In this document: positions 45,081-53,783 of the stretch, piece by piece | How positions within the stretch are numbered: the stretch's first letter is position 1 | Layout of the letters: every line of letters starts with the position of its first letter | Assembly (NCBI RefSeq): GCF_000024025.1 | Contig: NC_013131.1 | Coordinates: 9,466,229-9,530,228 of the forward strand | DNA length: 64,000 nt | Direction of reading: 5' to 3' | From: Catenulispora acidiphila DSM 44928 | Lineage (GTDB): Bacteria; Actinomycetota; Actinomycetes; Streptomycetales; Catenulisporaceae | Notes under the pieces: generated by a model | What the model was told of the DNA's origin: nothing | Seen by the model: only the letters and a program-made list of their open reading frames with translations | The model's database searches: none | Position numbers and translations under genes: made by a program

Positions 45081-45830
45081 ATGCGAGTTCTCATCACCGG
45101 ACTGGGTCGGCGGCGCAGCCGGACCCTCAGCGGCGGTCTGGCCGCGCTGGGGTTCGACGTGCTGGACGCCGCCGACGTCACCGGGGCCGGGCCGCTGCGG
45201 CGGCTGCCGGACGTGGTGCTGCTGGAGTGCGGCATCGTCGATCGCGAAGTGCTGGCGTTCTGCCGCCGGCTGCGCACCGAGCTGCAGGCCCCGATCATCG
45301 CCGTCACCCACCGCGTCGACATGGGCGCGTGGCTGCGCGGCCACGACAACGGCATCGACGACTACGTGGTCCAGCCCTTCGGGCTGCAAGAGCTGGCCGC
45401 GCGCCTGCGGCTGGCCGTGGCCCCGCCGCGGCCGCCGCTCACGCCCGGGCCGCCGCGCCGCATCGTCGCCGGACCCCTGGTGGTCGCGGAGGACTCGCGG
45501 ACCGTCACCGTGCACGGCCAGCGCGTCGCCCTGCGCCCGAAGGAGTACCAGCTCCTGGTGGTGCTGGCCCGGCAGGCCGGGACCGTGCTGGCCCGCGACC
45601 AGCTCATCTCCCGGCTGTGGCCGGCCGGCTGGGACGGCGCGGAGCGGTCGCTGGAGGTGCACATCGCCTCGCTGCGCTCGAAGCTCGCGCTGCCCGGGAT
45701 GATCGCCACGGTGCGCGGGGTGGGCTACCGGCTGGTCACGCCGGAATCGTTCCTGCGCCTGAGTTCGGAGGCGGTGCGGCAGCTACGGGAGGAAGCTGCG
45801 GGCCGCGAGCGGACGGTGGCGGCGGCATAG
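45081..45830 (+). CDS. Orphan OmpR-type regulator with a pseudo-receiver domain
   Basis: 249 aa. The N-terminal half has the receiver fold but lacks its chemistry: there is no acidic pair after the first strand (RVLITGLGRRR), the phosphoacceptor position reads VVLLECG with Glu for Asp, and the conserved Lys is Gln (YVVQPF). The C-terminal winged helix is intact (LRPKEYQLLVVLARQAG, RSLEVHIASLRSKL, GVGYRLV). I chose ATG 45081 because the fold begins there; ATG 45051 is possible. No kinase gene is adjacent. It is probably phosphorylation-independent, with ligand or dimer control. Confidence 0.8.
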   Translation: MRVLITGLGRRRSRTLSGGLAALGFDVLDAADVTGAGPLRRLPDVVLLECGIVDREVLAFCRRLRTELQAPIIAVTHRVDMGAWLRGHDNGIDDYVVQPFGLQELAARLRLAVAPPRPPLTPGPPRRIVAGPLVVAEDSRTVTVHGQRVALRPKEYQLLVVLARQAGTVLARDQLISRLWPAGWDGAERSLEVHIASLRSKLALPGMIATVRGVGYRLVTPESFLRLSSEAVRQLREEAAGRERTVAAA

Positions 45831-46165
45831 CTCAGGGCGATCCAGGCTGGACATTGCGATCAGGCAACGACTGCGAGCTCGGCCACCGACGATTCGGCGA
45901 CCGCCGCGACCCGGGACACCCCGACGTCACGGCGGTCGTTGCCACGAGGCGTGACGCTCTGAGCACGGATCCTGCGATCCGACTGCGCGCAAACAGGGAC
46001 AGATCACTTAAGGCCTCTCCCCGAGGGCGATGAAAGGCGGTTACGATAGCCGCTCGCAGGGGGATGGCGAACCGTCCAACGCCGCATCGCACCGGGGATC
46101 CCACCATCCCCACCGTCTCTGCGTTCTGCGATACGGCCCGACGCGTGTAGGCGGGGAAGACAGCT
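45831..46165. other. Gap before the Tad operon, probable promoter region
   Basis: About 335 nt with no convincing gene on either strand. TACGAT at 46042-46047 is a possible -10 for the Tad operon, giving a leader of about 110 nt. I see no terminator for the upstream regulator. Confidence 0.35.
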
Positions 46166-46855
46166 GTGAGCAAGGACCGGACGATACCGGGCGCCCCGCC
46201 GGCGGGCGCCGTTTTCGGGGGCGGTCGCGCGGTCGCGGCCTCCCGGCTGCCCTCCGCGCCGCGGGAGCGCAAGCCCGCGCTGGCCGCGCTGGCCGTGCTG
46301 CTCATCCTGGCCGGCGCGCTGGCCACGATGCTGCTGGTGACCCAGTCCGGACACCGGGTCTCGGTGGTCCGGGTCGGCGGCGCCACGATCGCCGCCGAAT
46401 CGACGCTGACCGCCGGGGAGTTCGTCGAGACCAGCGTGGCGCAGGACAACGACATCAAGTACATCCCGTGGGACCAGGTCGGCAGCCTGAACAAGCGCGT
46501 CACCTACAACACGCTGGTGAAGGGCTCGCTGCTGACCTCGGACATGCTCACCGACCAGTCGGCGGTGCCGACCGGCGTGGCGCCGGGCAGCACGCTGATG
46601 GGCGTCCAGATCAAGCAGGGCCACTACCCGACCGGCCAGATGTACGCCGGCGACAAGTTCACGCTCTACGCCCAGACCACCACGCCCGGCCCGAACGGCC
46701 AGGGCACCACGACGGCCTGGGCCGAACTGGGCACGGTGACCCTGGTGACCCGGGACAACGCGGAGACCCTGACGGCGACCGTCGCCGTGCCCTCGGACAA
46801 GGTGCTGGCGATCGCGAACGCCAGCGACCTGATGCTCACCAAGACCTCCGGGTGA
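46166..46855 (+). CDS. SAF-domain membrane protein, CpaB/RcpC-like
   Basis: 229 aa. A basic cytoplasmic N-terminus, one helix (LAALAVLLILAGALATMLLV near 38-57), then an extracytoplasmic SAF region with VGSLNKRVTYNTLVKGSLLTSD and GVAPGSTLMGVQIK. CpaB/RcpC proteins are periplasmic parts of Tad/Flp pilus machines. GTG start with GGGGAAG upstream. It is the first gene of the Tad cluster, 13 nt before the ATPase gene. Confidence 0.75.
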   Translation: MSKDRTIPGAPPAGAVFGGGRAVAASRLPSAPRERKPALAALAVLLILAGALATMLLVTQSGHRVSVVRVGGATIAAESTLTAGEFVETSVAQDNDIKYIPWDQVGSLNKRVTYNTLVKGSLLTSDMLTDQSAVPTGVAPGSTLMGVQIKQGHYPTGQMYAGDKFTLYAQTTTPGPNGQGTTTAWAELGTVTLVTRDNAETLTATVAVPSDKVLAIANASDLMLTKTSG

Positions 46856-46868
46856 GGCCGCACTCCTG

Positions 46869-48320
46869 ATGTCCCTGATCGTCCTGGCCTCCGACAAGGG
46901 CTCCCCCGGCGTCACGACGACCGCGGTGGCCCTGGCCGGCGTGTGGCCGCGCCGCGCGATCCTGGCCGAGTGCGATCCGGCCGGCGGCGACCTGGTCTAC
47001 CGCACCCCGGCCGAGAGCGGCGCCCCGCTGAACCCGAACATCGGCATGCTGTCGCTGGCCACCACGGCCCGCCACGGCTTGTCCGCGCACCAGCTCGAGC
47101 AGCACGTCCAGCGCATGCACGGCGGCTTGGAAGTCGTCGTCGGCCTGGCCACCGGCGACCAGTCGGCGGGCTTGGCGGGCCTGTGGCCGGCCCTGGGCCG
47201 GGCCTTCGACGCCCTGCCGGACACCGACGTGATCGCCGACTGCGGCCGCGTCGACGCCACCGGCCCGGCGCTGGAGCTGATGGCGGCGGCGGCGCTCGTG
47301 GTCCTGGTCGCGCGCACCTCGGCGGAGCAGATCGCGCACGTCCGCGACCGCGCGCTGTCCCTGCTGCAGCGCGTTGGCGGCGGCACCGCGACCGCCGGCG
47401 GCGGGCCGGGCGTGCCGATCGGCGTGGTGCTGATCGTCGACCCGAAGCAGCGCGCCCGGGTCACCGCGCAGGTGGACGAGCTGCTGCGCACCAGCGGTCT
47501 GCCGGTGAAGGTGGTCGGCACGATCGCCGACGACCCGGACGGCGCGGACCTGATCAACGGACGCGGCCGGGGACGGCTGGACCGGACGCTGCTGATCCGC
47601 TCGACGCGCGAGGTGGCGCTGGACCTGTCGAGCCTGTACTCGACCCCTTCGCAGGGCACTGCGATGTCGGCGCCGCAGGGCGGACCGATGCCGCACGGCA
47701 GCGGGCCGATGCCGCAGGGAACGCAGCAGCCGCAAGGGATGCCGCCGATGGCCGGACCCGCGCCGCAGCAGCAGTACGCCGCTCCGCCGATGCCGCAGCC
47801 GACGCACCAGCCGATGCCACAGCCGGTGTCGCAACCGATGGCGCCGCCACGCGGACACCAGCCGACGGCACCGCCGCATGGACAGCAGCCGATGGCGCCG
47901 CCGCGCGGACAGCAGCCGGTGGCACCGTCGCGTCCGCCGCAACCCGCGCCGAGCAACGGATACATACCGTCTGCCCAGAATCCGCAGGCGCCTCAGCACC
48001 CGTCGACTCCGCCGGTACCTCAGATTTCGCAAATACCTCAGCCTCCGCAGCCGCCCCCGGCTCCCGGTACGGCGAAGCAGCCGATGTTCCGCCGCGGTCC
48101 CCAGCCGCAGCCCACCGTCTGGCCCGGCGAACAGCCGCCGAAGCCGCCGCCCTCGGCCCACGAGGGCTTCACCTCCGTCACCCTCGGCGGCGGACCCGAC
48201 CCGCGCAGCAATCTGCAGTACAAGGACGACGGCGACCTGGACCGCCTGCCGCCGCGCACCGAGAACAACCCCGGTCGTGGCTCCCGCCGCGCCGGTCCGC
48301 CGCAAGAGGGGGGTCAGTGA
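46869..48320 (+). CDS. CpaE/TadZ-like ParA-fold ATPase with degenerate P-loop and Pro/Gln tail
   Basis: 483 aa. Residues 1-265 are ParA/MinD-like: LIVLASDKGSPGVTTTAVAL at the P-loop, ECDPAGGD at switch I, and VIADCGRVDA near the Walker B position. The P-loop reads KGSPGVTT, lacking the usual Lys before the Thr pair. Residues 265-483 are a low-complexity Pro/Gln/Met tail, likely disordered. TadZ/CpaE proteins localise the pilus machine at the membrane. Nucleotide hydrolysis may be weak or absent. Confidence 0.75.
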   Translation: MSLIVLASDKGSPGVTTTAVALAGVWPRRAILAECDPAGGDLVYRTPAESGAPLNPNIGMLSLATTARHGLSAHQLEQHVQRMHGGLEVVVGLATGDQSAGLAGLWPALGRAFDALPDTDVIADCGRVDATGPALELMAAAALVVLVARTSAEQIAHVRDRALSLLQRVGGGTATAGGGPGVPIGVVLIVDPKQRARVTAQVDELLRTSGLPVKVVGTIADDPDGADLINGRGRGRLDRTLLIRSTREVALDLSSLYSTPSQGTAMSAPQGGPMPHGSGPMPQGTQQPQGMPPMAGPAPQQQYAAPPMPQPTHQPMPQPVSQPMAPPRGHQPTAPPHGQQPMAPPRGQQPVAPSRPPQPAPSNGYIPSAQNPQAPQHPSTPPVPQISQIPQPPQPPPAPGTAKQPMFRRGPQPQPTVWPGEQPPKPPPSAHEGFTSVTLGGGPDPRSNLQYKDDGDLDRLPPRTENNPGRGSRRAGPPQEGGQ

Positions 48321-48435
48321 TGACCGCCCTCCCCCGCCGCCGATCCGGCGCCGAAGTCCGGCATCGGCGCCCGCATCCGTCTCATCGTCAGTACTCTGAC
48401 ACCCCGTGTCCCCGACCCGCCCGGGAGGTGTGCTG

Positions 48436-49764
48436 ATGGCCTCCCCCGTCGACCACGGCCTCGTCAAGCGGCTGCGGCAGGACGTCGGCGACCGCCTCGC
48501 CGAGCAGCGCCGCGCGGACCAGGCCTCGCGCCTGCCCCCGATGACCGGCGAGGACGAGCGGCAGTACGCGCGGGCCCTGGTGGCGCAGGCGCTGGAGGAC
48601 CACGCGCGCGCCGAGATCACCTTCGGGCGCACGCCGCCGAACGCCATGGAGGAAGAGGCGCTGGCGGCCGCGGTGCACGCCGCGCTCTACGGCGTCGGGC
48701 GGCTGCAGCCGCTGCTGGACGACCCGGAGATCGAGAACATCGACATCAACGGGTGCGACCGGGTCTTCCTCGGCTTCGCCGACGGCCGCGAGGCCGAGGG
48801 CGAGCCGGTCGCCGACAACGACGAGGAGCTCATCGAGCTCATCCAGGTGCTCGGCGCCTACTCCGGCCTGTCCTCGCGGCCCTTCGACACCGCGAATCCG
48901 CAGCTGGACCTGCGCCTGCCGGACGGCTCGCGGCTTTCGGCGGTGATGGACGTGACCCGCCGCCCCGCGCTGTCGATCCGCCGCGCGCGCCTGGGCAAGG
49001 TGTTCCTGCGCGATCTGGAGACCAACGGCACGGTGCTGCCGGAGGTCGGCGCCTTCCTGCGCGCGGCGGTCGCGGCGCGCAAGAACATCATGATCGCCGG
49101 CTCCACCAACGCCGGGAAGACCACGCTGCTGCGCGCGCTGGCCAACGAGATCCCCGGCCACGAGCGCCTGATCACCGTCGAGCGCGCGCTGGAGCTGGGC
49201 CTGGACCAGTTCCCCGAGCTGCACCCGAACGTCGTGGCCTTCGAGGAGCGCCTGCCGAACTCCGAGGGCCACGGCGCGGTCTCGATGGCCGAGCTGGTGC
49301 GGCGCAGCCTGCGCATGAACCCCTCGCGGGTGATCGTCGGCGAGGTCCTGGGCGATGAGATCGTCACCATGCTGAACGCCATGTCGCAGGGCAACGACGG
49401 TTCGCTGAGCACCATCCACGCGAACTCCTCGCTGGAGGTCTTCAACCGCATCTCGACCTACGCCCTGCAATCGCGCGAGCGGCTGCCGGTCGAGGCCAGC
49501 CAGATGCTGATCGCCGGCGCGATCAACTTCGTGGTCTTCATCACCCGCCGCAACGCCTACCACCGCGGCGGCACGCTGCAGCGCATGGTGACCTCGATCC
49601 GCGAGGTGAACGGCATCGACGGCCGCGTGCTGTCCTCGGAGATCTTCGCCGAGGGCCCGGACGGCCGCGCCGTCGCGCACGCCCCGATCGCGTGCATGGA
49701 GGACCTGGCCCAGGTCGGCTACTCCGGACCCCTACAGACCCACCACGCCCCGGGATGGAGGTGA
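48436..49764 (+). CDS. tadA: Secretion ATPase of the Tad system
   Basis: 442 aa, CpaF/TadA family. An N-terminal helical region is followed by IENIDINGCDRVFLGFADGR, Walker A GSTNAGKTTLLRAL near residue 225, ERLITVERALELGLDQ, RMNPSRVIVGEVLGDE as the Walker B region, and GNDGSLSTIHANS. The hexameric ATPase powers pilin assembly or secretion. GGGAGGTG precedes ATG 48436 by 5-8 nt; the frame from 48406 is rejected. Confidence 0.92.
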   Translation: MASPVDHGLVKRLRQDVGDRLAEQRRADQASRLPPMTGEDERQYARALVAQALEDHARAEITFGRTPPNAMEEEALAAAVHAALYGVGRLQPLLDDPEIENIDINGCDRVFLGFADGREAEGEPVADNDEELIELIQVLGAYSGLSSRPFDTANPQLDLRLPDGSRLSAVMDVTRRPALSIRRARLGKVFLRDLETNGTVLPEVGAFLRAAVAARKNIMIAGSTNAGKTTLLRALANEIPGHERLITVERALELGLDQFPELHPNVVAFEERLPNSEGHGAVSMAELVRRSLRMNPSRVIVGEVLGDEIVTMLNAMSQGNDGSLSTIHANSSLEVFNRISTYALQSRERLPVEASQMLIAGAINFVVFITRRNAYHRGGTLQRMVTSIREVNGIDGRVLSSEIFAEGPDGRAVAHAPIACMEDLAQVGYSGPLQTHHAPGWR

Positions 49765-49769
49765 GGCTC

Positions 49770-50681
49770 ATGGACTCCGCTGTGTTCAACCCCACCACGT
49801 TCGCCGCCATCGGCGTCGGCGCGGCCGTCGGCGGCGGCTTCGCGCTGCTGATCACCGCGATCCGCGGCTTCCCGGCCAAGCCGGAGCAGGCCTCCGGGCG
49901 CACCGCCGCCGACATCGTCAAGTTCCTGTCGACACGCGCCGCGGTCGCCGTCGTGGCCGGCGCGGTGGTGCTGGCCGCGACCCGCTGGCCGACCGCCGCG
50001 ATCGCGGCCGGCGTCCTGGTCTTCTTCTGGAACCAGCTGTTCGGCGGGCTGGCCGCCGAACGCGCCGCGCTGGCCCGGGTGGAGGCGCTGGCCGGCTGGA
50101 CCGAGAGCCTGCGCGACACCATCGCCGGCGCGGTCGGCCTGGAGCAGGCGATCCCGGCGACCGCGCGCGCCGCGTCCCCGGCGATCCGCGAGAACCTGCA
50201 CACCCTCGTGGACCGGCTGCGCGCCCGCATGCCGCTGCCGCAGGCGCTGGAGTACTTCGCCGACGACATGGACGACGCCTCCGCCGACCTGGTCATCGCC
50301 GCGCTGATCCTGAACGCCCGGCTGCGCGGCCCGGGTCTGCGCGAGGTGCTCGGCGCGCTCGCGCAGTCCTCGCGCGAGGAGGTCGACATGCGCCAGCGCG
50401 TCATGGCCCAGCGCAGCTCGACCCGGCGCAGCGTGCAGATCGTGGTCGGGGTGTCGGTCGCGGTGGTGCTGGGCCTGGCGGTCTTCAACAAGTCCTTCGT
50501 GCAGCCCTACAGCACGGCCACCGGCCAGCTGGTGCTGCTGGGGGTGATCGGGCTGTTCGCGGCCGGATTCTTCTGGCTGCGCAAGCTGTCCTCGATCGAG
50601 ACGCCGGCCCGCTTCCTGCAGCGCGCGCGGACCGTCCCGGCCCATCCGGTCCCCGAGCAGCGGAGCGGTGATCCGCGATGA
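49770..50681 (+). CDS. tadB: Tad inner-membrane platform protein (T2SS F domain)
   Basis: 303 aa. N-terminal helices (FAAIGVGAAVGGGFALLITA, VAVVAGAVVLAA and AIAAGVLVFFWNQL), a cytoplasmic GspF-like helical domain (LRDTIAGAVGLEQAIPAT near 110, DDMDDASADLVIAAL near 165), and two C-terminal helices. It starts 5 nt after tadA and overlaps tadC by 4 nt. With TadC it forms the membrane platform on which TadA works. Confidence 0.88.
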   Translation: MDSAVFNPTTFAAIGVGAAVGGGFALLITAIRGFPAKPEQASGRTAADIVKFLSTRAAVAVVAGAVVLAATRWPTAAIAAGVLVFFWNQLFGGLAAERAALARVEALAGWTESLRDTIAGAVGLEQAIPATARAASPAIRENLHTLVDRLRARMPLPQALEYFADDMDDASADLVIAALILNARLRGPGLREVLGALAQSSREEVDMRQRVMAQRSSTRRSVQIVVGVSVAVVLGLAVFNKSFVQPYSTATGQLVLLGVIGLFAAGFFWLRKLSSIETPARFLQRARTVPAHPVPEQRSGDPR

Positions 50682-51592
50682 CGTACGAAGTACTGGCCGG
50701 CGCGCTGGTCGGGCTCGGGCTGTTCCTGCTCATCAGGGCCCTGATCCCCGGCCGGCCGGACCCGATGGCCGCGATCGCCCGCATCGACGCGCTGCGCCAG
50801 CACACCTCGCTGGGTCCGCAGCAGGACCAGGCTCCGCCCAAGGGTCTGGCCAAGCTGCGCGAGGACCTCGGCGCGTCGATGAACGACTTCTACATCCGCC
50901 AGGGCTGGCAGATCCGCTCGCTGCGCGCGGACCTGGCGATCCTGGACCGCTCGGTGGAGCAGTTCCTGGCCGCGAAGCTGCTGCTGGCCGCTCTGGGCAT
51001 CATCTTCGGGCCGTTCGTCTTCGCGGCGGTCTACGTCCTCGGGCTGCACCTGACGCCGACGATCCCGGTCTGGCTGGCGCTGCTGTTCGGCGGGGTGTTC
51101 TTCCTCCTGCCGGACCTGGAGGTGAAGGGGCAGGCCGCCGAGAAGCGCCGCGACTTCCGCCGCGTGCTCGGCGCCTACCTGGACCTGGTCGCGATGAACC
51201 TGGCCGGCGGGCGCGGTCTGCCCGAGGCGCTGATGGCGGCCGCCGAGGTCTCCGACGGCTGGGCGCTGCGCCGGATCCGCGACGCGCTCACCGACGCCCG
51301 GGTCACCGGCATCTCGCAGTGGAACGCGCTGTCCCAGCTCGGCGACGCCCTGGACGTCGACGAGCTCAAGGACCTCGGCGCCGCGCTGGCGCTGGTCGCC
51401 GAGGACGGCGCGAAGGTGCGCGAGTCGCTGGCCGCGCGCGCCGAGACGATGCGCCACCGCGAGCTGTCCGAGATCGAGGGCGCGGCCGGTGCGAAGTCGC
51501 AGTCCATGCTCGTCGCGCAGATGCTGCTGTGCGCGGGCTTCATGGTTTTCCTCCTGTACCCGGCGATGGCGCGGGTCATGGGCTCTATCTAG
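50678..51592 (+). CDS. tadC: Tad inner-membrane platform protein, second (T2SS F domain)
   Basis: 304 aa. A helix at the N-terminus (LVGLGLFLLIRALIPG), two central helices, a GspF-like cytoplasmic domain (YLDLVAMNLAGGRGLPEALM and VRESLAARAETMRHRELSEIEG), and a final hydrophobic helix. The ATG overlaps the tadB stop. Partner of TadB. Confidence 0.88.
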   Translation: MTYEVLAGALVGLGLFLLIRALIPGRPDPMAAIARIDALRQHTSLGPQQDQAPPKGLAKLREDLGASMNDFYIRQGWQIRSLRADLAILDRSVEQFLAAKLLLAALGIIFGPFVFAAVYVLGLHLTPTIPVWLALLFGGVFFLLPDLEVKGQAAEKRRDFRRVLGAYLDLVAMNLAGGRGLPEALMAAAEVSDGWALRRIRDALTDARVTGISQWNALSQLGDALDVDELKDLGAALALVAEDGAKVRESLAARAETMRHRELSEIEGAAGAKSQSMLVAQMLLCAGFMVFLLYPAMARVMGSI

Positions 51593-51606
51593 CAGAAAGA
51601 CGTGAG

Positions 51607-52011
51607 ATGAAAGCTCAAGTCATCACCACCGAGTACACCGAACTCTGCCCGGTCCAGCCATGGCAGCACGCTGCGGCTGCTTCGCAGGGCTCTGTCATGT
51701 TTCTCGACACCGTCCCCGCCCTCGCCGTCGCTGTGGCGGCCGACGGTACCGATGGTGACGTCGCCGCGCCCCGCAAGGCCTCCGACCGCGGCGCGTCCGC
51801 CGTCGAGTGGGTCGTCATCACCGGCATCGTGGTGGCGATCGTGGCCGGCGTGGGCTGGGGCATCAGCAAGGCCATCTCCGGCAAGGCCGACCAGGCCTGC
51901 AACCAGATCAACAGCGCCGGCGACAATATCAGCGTGACCGGCGGCGGCGACGGCGGGAACTCCGGCGGTACCACCGGCACCACCGGCGGCACCGGCGGGT
52001 GCAGCAAGTAG
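51607..52011 (+). CDS. Flp-like prepilin with unusually long leader
   Basis: 134 aa. DRGASAVEWVVITGIVVAIVAG (61-82) is a type IVb pilin core. A cut after Gly62 would leave Glu at +5, as prepilin peptidases require, with Trp where Flp pilins have Tyr. The leader before the cut would be 62 aa, far longer than the usual 10-25. The mature part ends in a Gly/Thr-rich stretch with Cys98 and Cys132, which could form a disulfide. It lies directly after tadC and before two TadE-like genes. The Shine-Dalgarno is weak, so an internal start is possible. Confidence 0.7.
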   Translation: MKAQVITTEYTELCPVQPWQHAAAASQGSVMFLDTVPALAVAVAADGTDGDVAAPRKASDRGASAVEWVVITGIVVAIVAGVGWGISKAISGKADQACNQINSAGDNISVTGGGDGGNSGGTTGTTGGTGGCSK

Positions 52012-52018
52012 CGGGCTC

Positions 52019-52504
52019 ATGACGGACGGGGCGAGAGAGGACGGGACCACGTCGCGCGGCGGACGATCGCTGCGCGACGACCGCGGCATGACCGCGATCG
52101 AGTTCGTCGTCCTCACCCCGCTGTTGTTCCTGCTGTTGATGCTGACGGTGCAGTTCGCGCTGTACCTGTTCGCGAAACAGGCCGCGACCGCCGCGGTCCA
52201 GGACGGCGCCCGCACGGCGCGCGAGGAAGCCGCGTCGAAGGGCTGCACCGACACGACCGGTACGTGGCAGCAGGACGCGGTGACCGCCGCGGTGGCCCGC
52301 GCACAGGCTCTCGGCGGACAGCTGATCCTCAAGCCGGCGGTGACGACCGGCTTCACGCTGGACCCGGAACTGAACGCCGACTGCAAGATCTCGCTGGTCC
52401 GGGTGGACCTGCACTCGGCGGTGCCCTCGGTCTTCCCCGGGTGGACCCCGACGATCGACGTGCACGCCGGCGGTCCGCTGGAGCAGCCGGTGAGGCATCC
52501 GTGA
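52019..52504 (+). CDS. TadE-like minor pilin
   Basis: 161 aa. DDRGMTAIEFVVLTPLLFLLLML (20-42) has the prepilin pattern with Glu at +5 after Gly. The remaining extracytoplasmic domain has two cysteines (GCTDT and NADCKI). TadE proteins are pseudopilins of the Tad apparatus. It is followed by a GTGA overlap with the next TadE-like gene. Confidence 0.82.
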   Translation: MTDGAREDGTTSRGGRSLRDDRGMTAIEFVVLTPLLFLLLMLTVQFALYLFAKQAATAAVQDGARTAREEAASKGCTDTTGTWQQDAVTAAVARAQALGGQLILKPAVTTGFTLDPELNADCKISLVRVDLHSAVPSVFPGWTPTIDVHAGGPLEQPVRHP

Positions 52505-53223
52505 GCCGCCGCATCCGAGACGGCCACTCGGCCGACCGCGCCGTCCGCACCGCGCGGCCCGCGCGGGCCGCGCGCACTGCCGACGCCGGCGTGTCCTCGG
52601 TCGAGGTCGTGCTGATGACACCGCTGATCGTGATGCTGATCCTGCTGATCGTCGCGCTCGGCGTGATGGTCAACGTCCGCAGCGAGGTCGAGGGCGCGGC
52701 GCGCGACGCGGCCCGGGCCGGATCGCTGCAGGGCACCGGGCAGGACGCGGCGACCCAGGCCGAGGCCGCCGCCGCCGCCGACCTGGGCTCGCGGTGTCAG
52801 GGTTCTGCCACCGTCAGCAGCGCCTACGTGCCGCCGGCGGCGGACGGCGGCGGCTACTACAAGGTGACGGTGGCCTGCACCGTGGACATGTCCGGCTTCG
52901 GGATGTTCGGCGCGCACCAGACCTTCAGCCAGACCTTCGCCGCGCCGATCGACCCGCTGCAGAACTTCCACCCCGGGAACCTGCCGACCTCCACCGCGCC
53001 GTCGGGCACGGAGCCGACCACGCCGGTGCCGACGAACACCCAGTTCTCCGCGCCTAGCTGGCTCACCCCGACGGACCAGCCGACCGACACCACCACCGGC
53101 ACACCCGGGCAGATCCCGACCACGCCGACCGGCACGGACAGCCTGCCCACCACCGCGACCTCGACCGCAACCACGACCACGACCACGACCACCCCGACCA
53201 CGACCAGCACGGCAGGGCACTGA
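52501..53223 (+). CDS. TadE/TadF-like minor pilin with Thr/Pro-rich tail
   Basis: 240 aa from a GTG overlapping the previous stop. DAGVSSVEVVLMTPLIVMLILL has Gly, then Glu at +5. A domain of about 90 residues with one Cys pair (SRCQG and VACTVD) follows, and then a long Thr/Pro/Ser-rich region ending in TTTTTTTTPTTTST. The tail resembles O-glycosylated surface linkers of actinobacteria, a link to the glycan genes that is only inferred. Confidence 0.75.
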   Translation: MSRRIRDGHSADRAVRTARPARAARTADAGVSSVEVVLMTPLIVMLILLIVALGVMVNVRSEVEGAARDAARAGSLQGTGQDAATQAEAAAAADLGSRCQGSATVSSAYVPPAADGGGYYKVTVACTVDMSGFGMFGAHQTFSQTFAAPIDPLQNFHPGNLPTSTAPSGTEPTTPVPTNTQFSAPSWLTPTDQPTDTTTGTPGQIPTTPTGTDSLPTTATSTATTTTTTTTPTTTSTAGH

Positions 53224-53756
53224 TGCAGCGCCGCCTGAAGACCCCGCGCGCGCACCCGCGCCGAAGCCTGCGCCGGGCCCTGCGCGACGACCGCGGCTCG
53301 CTGGCCATGGCCGTGGTCATCTGGGCGCCGGTCGTGGTGCTGCTGATGGCGTTCGTGGTCGACGTCGGGCTGCTGATCTCCGACCGCACCCAGGCCTCGG
53401 ACTACGCCGACCAGGCGGCGCGGCGGGTCGCGCAGGACATCGACCAGGGCTGGCTGAAGACGCACAACGTGCGCGGGCCGAACGGCGAGGACCCCGGGAT
53501 CAAGGTGAATGTGGATCCGGATACCGGGGACTGTGTGCCGGACGCCGAGCAGTACCTGCTGGACAACCAGATCACGGATACCACGATCACATCGTGCCAA
53601 GTCACGGGGAATCCGACGGAAGTAGACCTCTACGTCAATCCCCGGATAACGGTCACACTACAAATGCAGTACAAGCCGCTGTTCGTCGGTTTCGCCCTCA
53701 AAGGTGACAGTACTGTCACCGGGACGGGATCTGCGACACCGGTCATCCCGAAGTAG
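53223..53756 (+). CDS. TadG-like pseudopilin
   Basis: 177 aa. DDRGSLAMAVVIWAPVVVLLMAFVVDVG is a hydrophobic core like TadE/TadG but without the Glu at +5. The C-terminal part has two cysteines (GDCVPD and TSCQVT). The ATG shares one base with the preceding stop (TGATG), indicating coupled translation. Last of the three pilin-like genes. Confidence 0.75.
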   Translation: MQRRLKTPRAHPRRSLRRALRDDRGSLAMAVVIWAPVVVLLMAFVVDVGLLISDRTQASDYADQAARRVAQDIDQGWLKTHNVRGPNGEDPGIKVNVDPDTGDCVPDAEQYLLDNQITDTTITSCQVTGNPTEVDLYVNPRITVTLQMQYKPLFVGFALKGDSTVTGTGSATPVIPK

Positions 53757-53783
53757 CAGAAGCAGGAAAGGGGGCGCGGACGC

